Assembly (NCBI RefSeq): GCF_017815535.1
Contig: NZ_CP072596.1
Location: 372,001-436,000 of the forward strand
DNA from: Tessaracoccus sp. MC1865
GTDB lineage: Bacteria > Actinomycetota > Actinomycetes > Propionibacteriales > Propionibacteriaceae
DNA length: 64,000 bases
Direction of reading: 5' to 3'
Made by a program: the position numbers and the translations under genes
Notes under the pieces: generated by a model
The model's database searches: none
What the model saw: the letters and a program-made list of their open reading frames with translations, nothing else
What the model was told of the DNA's origin: nothing
Shown here: piece after piece, positions 48,712 to 57,804 of the stretch
Layout: the number at the start of each line of letters is the position of its first letter
Numbering within the stretch: position 1 is the stretch's first letter

Positions 48712-49899
48712 TCAGCGGGCCACGGCGTCCCGGGCGGCGACGAACGCCGCCACCGCCGCGTCCAGGTCCTCCCTGGTCAGGGCGGCGGACAACTGGGTGC
48801 GGATCCGCGCCTTGCCGCGGGGCACGACCGGGAACGAGAACGCGCGGACGTAGACGCCTCGGGAGAGGATCTCGTCGGCCATCTGGGCGGCCAGCGCCGC
48901 GTCGCCGATCATCACGGGGACGATGGGGTGGTCAGACTCGGGCACCTCGAAGCCCTCCTCGACGATCCGGCGGCGGAAGTAGGCCGTGTTTTCGCGGAGC
49001 CGGTCGAGCAGTTCGGGCCGGGAGGCGATGAGGTCGATCACCGCGATCGCCGAGGCCGTGATGGCGGGGGCGAGCGAGTTGCTGAACAGGTACGGCCGCG
49101 ACTTCTGGCGCAGCAACTCGACGATGGGCCCACGCGCGCAGGTGAAGCCACCCGACGCGCCGCCCAAAGCCTTGCCCAGCGTGCCCGTGAGGATGTCGAC
49201 CCGCTCGGTCACACCGAACAGTTCCGGCGTGCCGGCGCCGGTGTCGCCGATGAAGCCGACGGCGTGGGAGTCGTCGACCATCACCAACGCGCCGTATTCA
49301 TCGGCGAGCGTGCAGATGTCGTCGAGGGGCGCCACGTAGCCGTCCATCGAGAAGACGCCGTCTGTGGCGATCACCCGGTGGCGCGCGCCCCTGGCGGCCT
49401 CCAGCTGGGCGCGCAGGTCGTCGAGGCTCCGGTTGCGGTATCGCAGGCGCTGCGACTTCGTCAGGCGCACGCCGTCGATGATCGACGCGTGGTTGAGCTC
49501 GTCGGAGATGATGGCGTCCTCGGGCCCGAAGACGGTCTCGAACAGGCCGGTGTTCGCGTCGAAGCACGACGAGTAGAGGATCGTGTCGAAGCCCTCGGCG
49601 CCCTTCCGGAGGAAGCCGGCGAGCTTCGCCTCCAGGTCCTGGTGCTGCGTCTGGGTGCCGCAGATGAACCGCACCGACGCCATGCCGAAGCCCCAGCGGT
49701 CGAGCGCCTCCTTCGCGGCGGCGATCAGTTCGGGGGAGTCCGCCAGGCCCAGGTAGTTGTTGGCGCACAGGTTGATGACCTCGCCGCCGAGCGTGCCGAC
49801 ATGCGCGGCCTGCGCCGTCGTGAGCGGGGCCTCCTCCTTGTACAGCCCCTCGTCGCGGAGGGCCTGGATCTGCTGGTTGATGTCATCGAGGAAGGTCAT
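48712..49899 (-). CDS. kbl: 2-amino-3-ketobutyrate CoA ligase (glycine C-acetyltransferase)
   Basis: This 395-residue PLP enzyme splits 2-amino-3-ketobutyrate with CoA into glycine and acetyl-CoA. It shows [47 protein letters not shown] and the PLP-lysine region [16 protein letters not shown]. It follows tdh by 47 bases on the same strand, so the two complete threonine breakdown. The ATG is preceded by AACAGGAGCACC. Confidence 0.96.
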   Translation of the reverse strand: MTFLDDINQQIQALRDEGLYKEEAPLTTAQAAHVGTLGGEVINLCANNYLGLADSPELIAAAKEALDRWGFGMASVRFICGTQTQHQDLEAKLAGFLRKGAEGFDTILYSSCFDANTGLFETVFGPEDAIISDELNHASIIDGVRLTKSQRLRYRNRSLDDLRAQLEAARGARHRVIATDGVFSMDGYVAPLDDICTLADEYGALVMVDDSHAVGFIGDTGAGTPELFGVTERVDILTGTLGKALGGASGGFTCARGPIVELLRQKSRPYLFSNSLAPAITASAIAVIDLIASRPELLDRLRENTAYFRRRIVEEGFEVPESDHPIVPVMIGDAALAAQMADEILSRGVYVRAFSFPVVPRGKARIRTQLSAALTREDLDAAVAAFVAARDAVAR

Positions 49900-49946
49900 G
49901 GTGCTCCTGTTCGGAAAGTAACTGGCGGGGATCCCATGCGACGTGG

Positions 49947-50981
49947 TCAGTCCCACGTGAGGATGACCTTGCCGGACCGGCCATCCGAGGCGACCTCGAA
50001 GGCTTCAGCGAAAGACTCGGCCGGGAACCGGTGCGTGATCACGCCGGAGATGTCCAGACCGGAGCGGATCAGCGCGTTCATGGCGTACCAGGTCTCGAAG
50101 ATCTCGCGCCCGGTCACGCCCTGGATGGTGAGCATGTTGAAGATGATGGTGGCGAAGTCGACGGTGAGTTCCTGCGTCGGCGACCCCAGCAGCGCGATGC
50201 GCCCACCGTGCGTCATGTTGTCGATCATCGAGCGCAGCGCGGGCCCGGAGCCGGACATCTCGAGGCCGATGTCGAAGCCCTCCACCATGCCGAAGCGCTC
50301 GTAAACGTCCTCCAGCCGCTCCACCCCGGTGTTCACGGTCGACGTGAGCCCCAGCGAGCGGGCCAGTTCCAGCCGCTCGTCGGACAGGTCCGTGATCACC
50401 ACGTTGCGGGCGCCCTGGAACTTGGCCACCAGCGCGGACATGATGCCGATGGGCCCGGCGCCCGTGACGAGCACGTCCTCAGCCAGGGCGGGGAACTGGA
50501 GCGCGGCGTGCACGGCGTTGCCGAACGGGTCGAAGATGGCGGCCACGTCCGGGTTCATGCCGTCGGGATGCACCCACACGTTGCGGGCGGGCATCACGAA
50601 GTACTCACAGAACACGCCGTCGACGTGGTAGCCGATGCCCTTGTAGTTGCGGCAGAGATGCCGCTTGCCGGCCAGGCAGGCCCGGCAACGCCCGCACACG
50701 TAGTGCCCCTCGCCGGAGACGAACTGGCCCACCTCGAGGTTGGTCACAGACGAGCCCAGCTCCACGATGTCGCCGCAGAACTCGTGCCCGATGATGCGGG
50801 GGCACTTCACGTTCTTCTCGGCCCAGCCGTCCCAGCGGTCGATGTGCACGTCGGTCCCGCAGATGCCGGTGCGCCGGATCTTGATGAGCACGTCGTTGGG
50901 GCCGGGGACGGGGATGGGCATGTCCATGAGCTCCAGCCCGGGGCCGGGAGCTGTCTTCACCAGGGCCAACATGTCAACCAT
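49947..50981 (-). CDS. tdh: L-threonine 3-dehydrogenase
   Basis: This 344-residue zinc-dependent MDR dehydrogenase oxidises threonine to 2-amino-3-ketobutyrate. It shows GICGTDVHI and [10 protein letters not shown] for the catalytic zinc, [15 protein letters not shown] for the structural zinc, and [15 protein letters not shown] for [11 protein letters not shown] is chosen as the start; the second Met (50972) is equally possible, and no strong ribosome site decides it. It is the first gene of tdh-kbl. Confidence 0.96.
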   Translation of the reverse strand: MVDMLALVKTAPGPGLELMDMPIPVPGPNDVLIKIRRTGICGTDVHIDRWDGWAEKNVKCPRIIGHEFCGDIVELGSSVTNLEVGQFVSGEGHYVCGRCRACLAGKRHLCRNYKGIGYHVDGVFCEYFVMPARNVWVHPDGMNPDVAAIFDPFGNAVHAALQFPALAEDVLVTGAGPIGIMSALVAKFQGARNVVITDLSDERLELARSLGLTSTVNTGVERLEDVYERFGMVEGFDIGLEMSGSGPALRSMIDNMTHGGRIALLGSPTQELTVDFATIIFNMLTIQGVTGREIFETWYAMNALIRSGLDISGVITHRFPAESFAEAFEVASDGRSGKVILTWD

Positions 50982-51140
50982 CGTGGCACGCCACCCGCGC
51001 CGCCTGCGGGCGCCCTGCCGCAACGAGCGTCCACCTTCACCGGACCGCCCGCGATCCCGCATCTGCGAGGTGCGGAAACCCCTGGCATTGGGCCGAGGCC
51101 CGGCTTAGGCTGGTGGCAACCGAGTGTGAAGGAGGCTCCC

Positions 51141-51497
51141 GTGGCTCACGGCGACATCACCCACATTGACATTCCGGTCTCAGACCTCAAACGGTCGCAG
51201 GACTTCTACTCCACCTTGTTCGGGTGGGACATCCAGGAGTTCCCCGGTTTCGAGGGCTACCCGATGTGGCGCGCCCCCAACCAGATCAGTGGCGGCGGCC
51301 TCGCCCCGCGGGGCGACGGCTTCACCCAGCCCCGCTCCTACGTCGAGGTGGATTCCATCGACGACACCCTCAGCGTCGCGAAGGACCACGGCGCCACGGT
51401 CGTGATGGAGAAGACCGAGGTCACCCCCACCAGTTGGTTCGCCGTGTTCGAGGACCCGGACGGCAACCCCATCGGCCTCTACGAGGGCACCACGTAG
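51141..51497 (+). CDS. VOC/glyoxalase-fold protein
   Basis: This 118-residue single-domain VOC protein has ITHIDIPVSDLKRSQDFYST at the N-terminus and a C-terminal FAVFEDPDGNPIGLYEG with a potential metal Glu. The GTG start has an AAGGAGG site (51129-51135) and a -10 TAGGCT near 51105. It sits 11 bases before a DUF2277 gene. The substrate is unknown; family members are lyases, dioxygenases or resistance proteins. Confidence 0.88.
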   Translation: MAHGDITHIDIPVSDLKRSQDFYSTLFGWDIQEFPGFEGYPMWRAPNQISGGGLAPRGDGFTQPRSYVEVDSIDDTLSVAKDHGATVVMEKTEVTPTSWFAVFEDPDGNPIGLYEGTT

Positions 51498-51508
51498 GAG
51501 ATCTGGGT

Positions 51509-51784
51509 ATGTGCCGCAACATCCGCCCGTTGAACAACTTCGAACCGCCCGCCACGCACGACGAGGTGCACGCCGCCGCGCTGCAGTTCGTCCGCAAGGT
51601 CTCCGGCACCACGAAGCCGAGCAAGGCCAATGAGGAGGCGTTCAACCGCGCCGTCGAGGAGGTCGCGCACATCACGCGCCACCTCCTGGAGGACCTCGTG
51701 ACCGTAGCGCCGGCGAAGAACCGGCAGGAGGAGGCGGTGAAGGCGAAAGCCCGCTCCGCGAAGCGCTTCGCCGCCACCGGCTAG
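51509..51784 (+). CDS. DUF2277 family protein
   Basis: This 91-residue protein beginning MCRNIRPLNNFEPPATHDEV matches the small DUF2277 family, whose function is unknown. The N-terminal MCRNI is the family's hallmark. The middle is helical (AALQFVRKVSG, NRAVEEVAHITRHLLEDL) and the C-terminus is Lys/Arg-rich. It is probably co-transcribed with the VOC gene upstream. Confidence 0.88.
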   Translation: MCRNIRPLNNFEPPATHDEVHAAALQFVRKVSGTTKPSKANEEAFNRAVEEVAHITRHLLEDLVTVAPAKNRQEEAVKAKARSAKRFAATG

Positions 51785-51797
51785 ACCCCTCCCCGGC

Positions 51798-51803
51798 TAC
51801 CCT
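51798..51803 (+). promoter_or_regulatory. -10 box TACCCT before the membrane protein gene
   Basis: TACCCT ends six bases before the ATG at 51810. GCAGGA between them could act as a weak ribosome site, but the spacing suits a leaderless transcript. Confidence 0.4.
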
Positions 51804-51809
51804 GCAGGA

Positions 51810-52679
51810 ATGCCGCGCACCCAGCCCCCGAAGCACAGCGCCGGCTCGCTCCTGTGGCTGGGCGCGGGACTGGCCTACCTGTCCATCCTCGTCCCCGCCC
51901 TGCTGGGCGGCGTCGGGGCGGCGCTGGTCCCGTGCAGCGGTTTCCTCTGCAACGTCGGCTACGCCTTCCTGGGCGCCCTCGCCGGCGCGGCGCTGGGCGT
52001 GGTCGTCGTGGTCTTCCTGGCCGCGAGGCTGGGGCTGCGCTGGTGGTTCGTGCCGGTCCTGCTCGCCGTGGCCGCGGCGGGCGTCGCGCTCTTCACGACC
52101 TTCGACGGCGCGCCCGAACGCACCGGTCTGCTGTTGGCATTCCTTGCGCCGGTGGCGGCGGCGTTGACGGCCTCCGGGCTGAAACCCCGGCGGCTCCTCG
52201 TCGGCGCCGTCGCCCTGCTGGCGGCGACCGCGGTGGGGGTGGCGCTCCTCACCCTGGGCGATCACCTGGACCGTCGCAGCCAACTGCAGCAGCGGGCCGA
52301 GAAGTTCCGGACCGCCACGCTGCCCCTCGTCGCGCCCACCAGCATCGAGGCGCCCGAACTCCGCCTGGTCCTGGCGGAGCCGGAGCAGGTCATCTACGAC
52401 CTGCGCACGCCGGAGCACACGGGTTGGCTGCGCATCGTGCTGGAGCCCACCGCGGTCCGGGAATGCGGCGAGGGCAACGTCACCGACCTGGGGGACGACA
52501 TCTTCGCTTCCGGGGAGGGCCGGTCGTTCAGGCGGGTCTGCCGCGAGTTGGGAGAGGTGGACGCGGAACTGTGGCCCGACGGCGGCGACAGCGACTGGAG
52601 CTCAGATGAGATGGTGGAGGTCGCCAGAGCGCTCGAGCCGGCCGGGGCCCAGTGGTTCGCCGACCATCAGGGCAGGTGA
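51810..52679 (+). CDS. Membrane protein with extracytoplasmic tail, unknown function
   Basis: This 289-residue protein has about five membrane helices in the first ~155 residues, then a ~130-residue soluble domain containing two Cys (ECGEGN, RVCREL) that could form a disulfide. I recognise no family. The tail includes ELRLVLAEPEQVIYDLRTPE and ends near a possible pseudogene remnant on the other strand. Confidence 0.7.
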   Translation: MPRTQPPKHSAGSLLWLGAGLAYLSILVPALLGGVGAALVPCSGFLCNVGYAFLGALAGAALGVVVVVFLAARLGLRWWFVPVLLAVAAAGVALFTTFDGAPERTGLLLAFLAPVAAALTASGLKPRRLLVGAVALLAATAVGVALLTLGDHLDRRSQLQQRAEKFRTATLPLVAPTSIEAPELRLVLAEPEQVIYDLRTPEHTGWLRIVLEPTAVRECGEGNVTDLGDDIFASGEGRSFRRVCRELGEVDAELWPDGGDSDWSSDEMVEVARALEPAGAQWFADHQGR

Positions 52680-52680
52680 G

Positions 52681-52770
52681 CCCTGCTCCTGGTCTGTGGC
52701 GATCAACAGCGGCACGGCCACCTTGTCGCCCACCGGAGGCGGTTGAAGGTCAGCATCGGCCGCAACCCGA
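52681..52770 (-). pseudogene. Possible remnant of a GH3 beta-N-acetylhexosaminidase gene
   Basis: On the minus strand this 149-base gap translates to PPVGDKVAVPLLIATDQEQG. PLLIATDQEGG is the conserved block of GH3 (NagZ-type) hexosaminidases. No start, stop or further domain is intact, so only a fragment of about 30 codons would remain. This is a short match by eye and could be chance. Confidence 0.3.
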
Positions 52771-52828
52771 ACTCCGCTGGGGCTGCCCCACGCACCGCCT
52801 AAGGTTGTGAATGACGCGAGGAGGCACC

Positions 52829-53404
52829 ATGAGCGGCGCAGCTGAAGTCCACGTCGGAGCAGAACTCCGCCCCACCAAGATCGAGTTGCTGCAGGGCTGG
52901 CTGCCGCGGCAGCACTGGTTCTTCGGCGACGCGGGCAGGCTCGAACGCGTCGCCAACTTCCGCCTGGTGGACCCTGACGGTGAGGTCGGGCTGGATTCCA
53001 TGGTCATCTCCGACGGCGTGCACGCCTACTTCGTTCCGGTCACCTGGCGGGCCGCCCCGCTGGACGGGGGAGACCTCATCGGCACCCTCGAGCACTCCGT
53101 GCTGGGCACCCGCTACTGCTACGACGCGGCCACGGACCCGGTGTTCATGGCGGAGTTGGAGCGTGTCATCCGGGAGGCGGACGGCCAGGCGGATGTGCAC
53201 GACCACGATGGCAACGTGTTGCCGCTGGTCATGGACGTCCACGGCAGCGGCGTGGTGCCGGGCGAGGGGTCGGACGCAGAGGTGGAACTGGTGCGGGTGC
53301 TGGAGCGCTCGTCCGACGTGCCCGGCGACGCGCTGGGCACGCTCATCGCGGACTGGACCGACGTCGGCGGACCGCGCCACGACCTGCTCGCGTTGCTGCG
53401 CTGA
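52829..53404 (+). CDS. Maltokinase N-terminal cap-like domain protein
   Basis: This 191-residue protein resembles the stand-alone cap domain found at the N-terminus of actinobacterial maltokinase-like proteins (RPTKIELLQGWLPRQHWF, VANFRLVDPDGEVGLDSMVI, YFVPVTWRAAPL, GTRYCYDAATDPVF). No kinase domain follows. A perfect GAGGAGG (52818-52824) sets the ATG at 52829, and TAAGGT (52800-52805) is a likely -10. An in-frame ATG at 52811 could be a leaderless alternative start. The role is unknown, possibly linked to alpha-glucan metabolism. Confidence 0.75.
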   Translation: MSGAAEVHVGAELRPTKIELLQGWLPRQHWFFGDAGRLERVANFRLVDPDGEVGLDSMVISDGVHAYFVPVTWRAAPLDGGDLIGTLEHSVLGTRYCYDAATDPVFMAELERVIREADGQADVHDHDGNVLPLVMDVHGSGVVPGEGSDAEVELVRVLERSSDVPGDALGTLIADWTDVGGPRHDLLALLR

Positions 53405-53418
53405 GGTTCACCCCGGGA

Positions 53419-53916
53419 TCACGGGCGCACCGACCAGCTGTCGTCCGCCGGTCGCCCGGCGGCGATGACGGTGCCCTTGCCCTCGGCGACGGCGCCCCAG
53501 TTGGGGAGTTCGAGGACCGCCACGGCCGACGTCCGCATGGGGACGGAATGTCCGGTGGACAGCCCGATCAATTCCTCCAGCGCGGGGTTGTGCCCCACGA
53601 GGACCACCGTCGACGCAGAGCCCGGCAGCGCGGAGACAACGTCTGCCAGTTCCTCCCCGCCGAAGGTGTAGGCGTCTTCCGAGTCGATTGTTCCTGAGGC
53701 GGGGTGGAGATGTGCGGACAAGATCCCCCAGGTCTGTTGGGCCCGCGTCGCCACCGAGACGACGGCGAGGTCCACCCGGCCGAAGGTCGCGCCCAGCCAC
53801 TGGGCGGTGGCCGATGCCTGGCGAACACCCCTGTCAGACAGTGGACGGAGGCGGTCCGGGACGTCCACGTGCCAGTCGGATTTCGCGTGCCGGACGAGAA
53901 TCAGCGTCACTGCCAT
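53419..53916 (-). CDS. SixA-type histidine phosphatase family protein
   Basis: This 165-residue phosphohistidine-phosphatase-like protein has the catalytic RHG-type motif LVRHAKSDW at ~7-15 and the second His in VVLVGHNPALEEL. SixA-like enzymes dephosphorylate phosphohistidine proteins or small phosphoesters. It converges with the maltokinase-cap-like gene and is divergent from the sugar importer. Confidence 0.9.
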   Translation of the reverse strand: MAVTLILVRHAKSDWHVDVPDRLRPLSDRGVRQASATAQWLGATFGRVDLAVVSVATRAQQTWGILSAHLHPASGTIDSEDAYTFGGEELADVVSALPGSASTVVLVGHNPALEELIGLSTGHSVPMRTSAVAVLELPNWGAVAEGKGTVIAAGRPADDSWSVRP

Positions 53917-53953
53917 ACCTCCACCCTAAGCACGCGGAGGGGATAGTGGAAAA

Positions 53954-53980
53954 GTTAGCGAAAAGAGACATTTGTTAGCG
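53954..53980 (+). promoter_or_regulatory. Paired GTTAGCG repeats upstream of the sugar importer (possible operator)
   Basis: GTTAGCG occurs at 53954-53960 and 53974-53980, about two helical turns apart. The second reads GTTAGCGTGAAC, a near-palindrome centred on CG, as in LacI-family operators. It lies ~105 bases before the binding-protein gene. A 5'-UTR hairpin (GTCGC-GAGA-GCGAC near 54039-54052) follows. No regulator gene is adjacent. Confidence 0.4.
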
Positions 53981-54084
53981 TGAACAGGCGCTGACCGGTG
54001 GCTAGGTTGGAGGTGTTCACCGGCTAGACGACGACGCTGTCGCGAGAGCGACGCTGAAGGTGTCGTCGCAAACGAAGGAGACAC

Positions 54085-55503
54085 ATGTTCAATCGATCCC
54101 GTAAACACGTAGCGGCCCTCGCCGCTCTCGGCATGGCCAGCGTCGCCCTGTTCAGCGCCTGCGGAAACGGCGATGTGGAACCCACCGCCGGCACCGACGG
54201 CGGGACCACTGGCGCCAGCCCGAGCGCTGCGGGCGAAAGCCCCATGGGCAGCGAAAGCGCGTCCCCCAGCGAGAGCACGTCCGGTGGCGACGGCGCCGCG
54301 GCGGACCTGTCCGGCACCACCCTCAACGTCGTCGCCGCCTGGTCCGGCGCGGAGCAGGCCAACTTCGAGGCCGTCCTTCAGCAGTTCGAGGACGCCACCG
54401 GAGCCAGCGTGACCTACACCAGCTTCGGCGACAACGGCCCCACCTACATCTCCGGCCAGCTCGAGGGCGGCACGCCGCCCAACGTCGCCGTCGTGGGCCA
54501 GCCGGCCCTCATGCAGCAGCTCGCCGCTGACGGCAGCATCATGCCGCTGTCAGACGACGTCAAGGCCGCCGTCGAGGAGAACTACTCGCAGTCCTGGCTC
54601 GACCTCGGCAGCGTGGACGGAGAGCTCTACGGCGTCTGGTTCAAGGCGGCCAACAAATCCACCATGTGGTACAACGCCGACCTCTGGAGTGAGGCCGGCG
54701 CAGATCCCGCCGCCGCCGAAGACTGGGAGGGCTTCCTCGAACAGCTCGGCCTGATCCGCGACGCGGGTTATGCCGGCATCTCCGTGGGCGCCGACGTCGG
54801 CTGGCCGCTGACGGACTGGTTCGAGAACGTCTACCTGCGCACCGCCGGCCCCGAGATGTACGACCAGCTCGCCAACCACGAGATCCCCTGGACGGATCCG
54901 TCGGTCAAGGAGGCTCTCGACGTGCTGGCCCAGCTGTGGGGCACGGATCTGGTGCAGGAGGGCGGCGCCCAGCGCGGCTTCCCCGAGTCCATCACTGAGG
55001 TCTTCGGGGCTGACCCGCAGGCCGGCACCGTCTACGAAGGCGACTTCGTGGCCGGCGTCATCACCGAGGACGGCAACTCCACCGTCGGCGAGAACGCCCT
55101 GTTCTTCGACTTCCCGTCGGTCAACGGCTCCGAAGCGGCAGTGGTCGGCGGCGGCGACGTCGCCATCCAGTTCACCGACGACGAGGCCACCAACGCGCTC
55201 ATGGCCTACCTCGCCTCACCCGAAGCCGCTTCGGTGTGGGTGCCCCTGGGCGGCCTGACCTCGCCGAACAACGGTGTCGACACCTCGCTGTACCCGGACG
55301 ACACCTCCCGCCAGATCGCCGAGGCCCTCGTGGGTGCGGAGGCGTTCCGCTTCGACATGTCCGACCTGACGCCCAGCGCGTTCGGCGGCACGCAGGGCCA
55401 GGGCTTCTGGCAGGAAATGATCACCTTCTACGAGAACCCGTCTGATGTCGACGGCACCATGCAGCGCCTCGAGGCTGCTGCCGCGTCGGCATACGGCGGC
55501 TGA
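54085..55503 (+). CDS. Sugar ABC transporter substrate-binding lipoprotein
   Basis: This 472-residue extracytoplasmic solute-binding protein (family 1, maltose-type) has lipobox LFSAC with Cys26, then a Ser/Gly/Thr-rich linker (~30-75) and the binding fold (TLNVVAAWSGAEQANFEAVL, LYGVWFKAANKSTMWYNADL, VVGGGDVAIQF). The ATG follows AAGGAG (54075-54080). It is the first gene of an importer operon with two permeases but no ATPase, which in actinobacteria is usually supplied by a shared MsiK-like protein. The substrate is probably maltose or a related alpha-glucoside. Confidence 0.9.
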   Translation: MFNRSRKHVAALAALGMASVALFSACGNGDVEPTAGTDGGTTGASPSAAGESPMGSESASPSESTSGGDGAAADLSGTTLNVVAAWSGAEQANFEAVLQQFEDATGASVTYTSFGDNGPTYISGQLEGGTPPNVAVVGQPALMQQLAADGSIMPLSDDVKAAVEENYSQSWLDLGSVDGELYGVWFKAANKSTMWYNADLWSEAGADPAAAEDWEGFLEQLGLIRDAGYAGISVGADVGWPLTDWFENVYLRTAGPEMYDQLANHEIPWTDPSVKEALDVLAQLWGTDLVQEGGAQRGFPESITEVFGADPQAGTVYEGDFVAGVITEDGNSTVGENALFFDFPSVNGSEAAVVGGGDVAIQFTDDEATNALMAYLASPEAASVWVPLGGLTSPNNGVDTSLYPDDTSRQIAEALVGAEAFRFDMSDLTPSAFGGTQGQGFWQEMITFYENPSDVDGTMQRLEAAAASAYGG

Positions 55504-55514
55504 CAAGGCTTCCG

Positions 55515-56870
55515 GTGACTGCTGTAGTCACCGCGCCAGAGCGTCCGAGGACCGGGGTTCACAAGCCCCGGTCCTCGGGTCGCTTGAAGCGCGGGTTGAT
55601 CATCGCTTCCTTCCTGGCGCCGGCCCTCCTGGTGCTCGGCGCGCTCGTCGCCTACCCCATCGTGTTCACCCTGGTGCGCTCGCTCTACGACAGGAGCGGG
55701 GACAACTTCACCGGCTGGCAGAACTACGTGACGATGTTCACCAACGACACCACGTTCACCGCCATCCGCAACAACATCATGTGGGTGCTCGTGGCCCCGG
55801 TGATCTGCACCGTCCTCGGCCTGATCTTCGCGGTGCTGTTGCAGCGGTTGAAGTGGAAGACGGCATTCCGGCTGATCATCTTCATGCCGATGGCCATCTC
55901 CATGCTCGCCGCCGGCGTCATCTTCCGCGGCCTCTTCCAGGAGAACCCGCAGCTCGGTGCCGTGAACGCCGCCATCGTCGGCGTGCAGAACACCTTCACG
56001 GACACCGCCAACTATCCCGGCGCCAACCCGCGCAAGGACGTCGGCCTCACCGCTGAGGGCGGCATCATCAGCACGGAGTCGACGGTGGGCACAGGCACCG
56101 TCGTGGACCTGCCGCTGATCGGCATCCGGCAGAACAACCTCCCGGAGACGGCGGAGGGGGCCGTCGCGGCTCCCGAGGCCGGCGACGACCAGATCTCCGG
56201 CACCGTGTTCCTGGACGTCATCCCCGGCGGGGGCGGCACGCAGGGCGCCCTCGAGGAGGGCAAGTCCGGCCTGCCCGGCATCCGCGTCGACGCGGTGGCC
56301 GAGGACGGCTCCATCGCCGGCAACGCCACCACGGAGCCCAACGGCACCTACGTCATCGAAGGGCTGGATCCGGGGGGGAATTACCGGGTGGCGCTCCCGG
56401 CGTCGAACTTCGGCGAGGGCGCGCAGGGTGTGTCCTGGTTGAGCTCCACGTTCATCAACGCCGTGGTGATCCTGTCCTACGTGTGGATCTGGGCGGGCTT
56501 CGCGATGGTGATGATCTCGTCGGGCCTGTCGGCCATGGACCCGTCGCTGCAGGAGGCGGCCCGGATCGACGGCGCCAACGAGTGGCGGGTGTTCACCCGC
56601 ATCACGGCGCCGCTGCTCGCCCCCGTTCTGGTGGTGGTGTTCGTCACGCTGATCATCAACGTGCTGAAGATCTTCGACCTCGTCTACGTCATCCCGCCAG
56701 GCGCCTCGAAACCCGCGGCGAACGTGATTGCAGTGGAGATGTGGACGGTGTCGTTCGGTGGCGGTAACGACTACGGCCTCGGCTCCGCACTGGCCATCCT
56801 GCTGTTGGTGCTGGTGCTGCCGTCGATGATCCTGAACATCCGCCGCTTCCGAGAGGAGCGCGGACGATGA
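55515..56870 (+). CDS. Sugar ABC permease (MalF-like) with inserted Ig-like domain
   Basis: This permease is 451 residues, about 150 longer than usual. Standard helices and the EAA loop (EAARIDGANEWRVFTRITAP) are present. Between an early helix (LIIFMPMAISMLAAGVIFRG) and the next (INAVVILSYVWIWAGFAMVM) is an insert at ~140-300. It contains ISGTVFLDVIPGGGG, GLPGIRVDAV and NGTYVIEGLDPGGNYRVALP, which resemble an SdrD/Cna-B type beta-sandwich, expected on the outer face. The GTG start is 11 bases after the binding-protein stop. Confidence 0.9.
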   Translation: MTAVVTAPERPRTGVHKPRSSGRLKRGLIIASFLAPALLVLGALVAYPIVFTLVRSLYDRSGDNFTGWQNYVTMFTNDTTFTAIRNNIMWVLVAPVICTVLGLIFAVLLQRLKWKTAFRLIIFMPMAISMLAAGVIFRGLFQENPQLGAVNAAIVGVQNTFTDTANYPGANPRKDVGLTAEGGIISTESTVGTGTVVDLPLIGIRQNNLPETAEGAVAAPEAGDDQISGTVFLDVIPGGGGTQGALEEGKSGLPGIRVDAVAEDGSIAGNATTEPNGTYVIEGLDPGGNYRVALPASNFGEGAQGVSWLSSTFINAVVILSYVWIWAGFAMVMISSGLSAMDPSLQEAARIDGANEWRVFTRITAPLLAPVLVVVFVTLIINVLKIFDLVYVIPPGASKPAANVIAVEMWTVSFGGGNDYGLGSALAILLLVLVLPSMILNIRRFREERGR

Positions 56871-57748
56871 CCGTCGAACTCAGCATCGTGAAACCGAAGC
56901 TCACACCGGCACAGAAGGTGTTGCGCGTCTTCAACAACTCGATAGTCAACGTGGTGTTGGCGGTGGTGGCGATCTTCTGGCTCGTGCCCACCGTCGGGCT
57001 GCTGCTGACGTCGCTGCGCAGTTCCGGCGACAACTCGGCGTCGGGTTGGTGGAACGTGTTCACCGCGCCGGCCCAGCTGACGCTGGACAACTATGCCAAC
57101 CTGCTGTCGAACCCCACCATCACAGGCTCCTTCTGGAACACCGTCGTGATCGCGGTGCCGACGACCGCGCTGGTCGTGATGATCGGGGCCCTGGCCGGCT
57201 ACGCGTTCGCGTGGCTGCAGTTCCCCGGCCGCGACTGGCTGCTGATCGCCGTCATCGTGCTGCTCGCGGTGCCCATCCAGGTGGCGCTGATCCCGCTGGC
57301 CCGCCTGTTCGGGCAGTTGGGGATCTTCGGCAGTGTGCTGGGCGTGATCCTGTTCCACGTGGCGTTCGGCCTGCCGTTCGCCATCTTCCTGCTGCGCAAC
57401 TTCTTCACGCAGTTCCCCTCGGAACTGCTGGAGGCGGCGAGGGTGGACGGCGCGTCGGAGTGGCAGATCTTCTTCCGGATGATCCTGCCGCTGGGCCTGC
57501 CGGCCATCGCGTCGTTGGCGATCTTCCAGTTCCTGTGGACCTGGAACGACATGCTCGTGGCGCTGATCTTCACCAACGCGCAGTCCATGCCGTTGACCGT
57601 GGCGATCCAGTCTCAACTGAGGCAGTACGGCTCGAACATCGACGTGCTCTCGGCGGGTGCCTTCCTGTCGATGATCGTGCCGCTGATCGTGTTCTTCGCC
57701 TTCCAGCGCTACTTCGTGCAGGCCCTGTTGGCCGGTTCGCAGAAGTAG
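56867..57748 (+). CDS. Sugar ABC permease (MalG-like)
   Basis: This 293-residue permease has six membrane helices and the EAA loop EAARVDGASEWQIFFRMILP, overlapping the first permease by four bases (ATGA). The partner permease, binding protein and this protein make a CUT1-type importer. The operon ends at a strong terminator. Confidence 0.95.
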   Translation: MTVELSIVKPKLTPAQKVLRVFNNSIVNVVLAVVAIFWLVPTVGLLLTSLRSSGDNSASGWWNVFTAPAQLTLDNYANLLSNPTITGSFWNTVVIAVPTTALVVMIGALAGYAFAWLQFPGRDWLLIAVIVLLAVPIQVALIPLARLFGQLGIFGSVLGVILFHVAFGLPFAIFLLRNFFTQFPSELLEAARVDGASEWQIFFRMILPLGLPAIASLAIFQFLWTWNDMLVALIFTNAQSMPLTVAIQSQLRQYGSNIDVLSAGAFLSMIVPLIVFFAFQRYFVQALLAGSQK

Positions 57749-57753
57749 CCGCA

Positions 57754-57799
57754 CAGCACACGTCCCCTGCGCCTGATCCGGGCGCAGGGGACGTTGCTG
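57754..57799. terminator. Strong bidirectional terminator
   Basis: CAGCA-CACGTCCCCTGCGCC pairs with GGCGCAGGGGACGT-TGCTG around a six-base loop, between the convergent permease and GH13 genes. Confidence 0.9.
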
Positions 57800-57804
57800 T
57801 TGGT

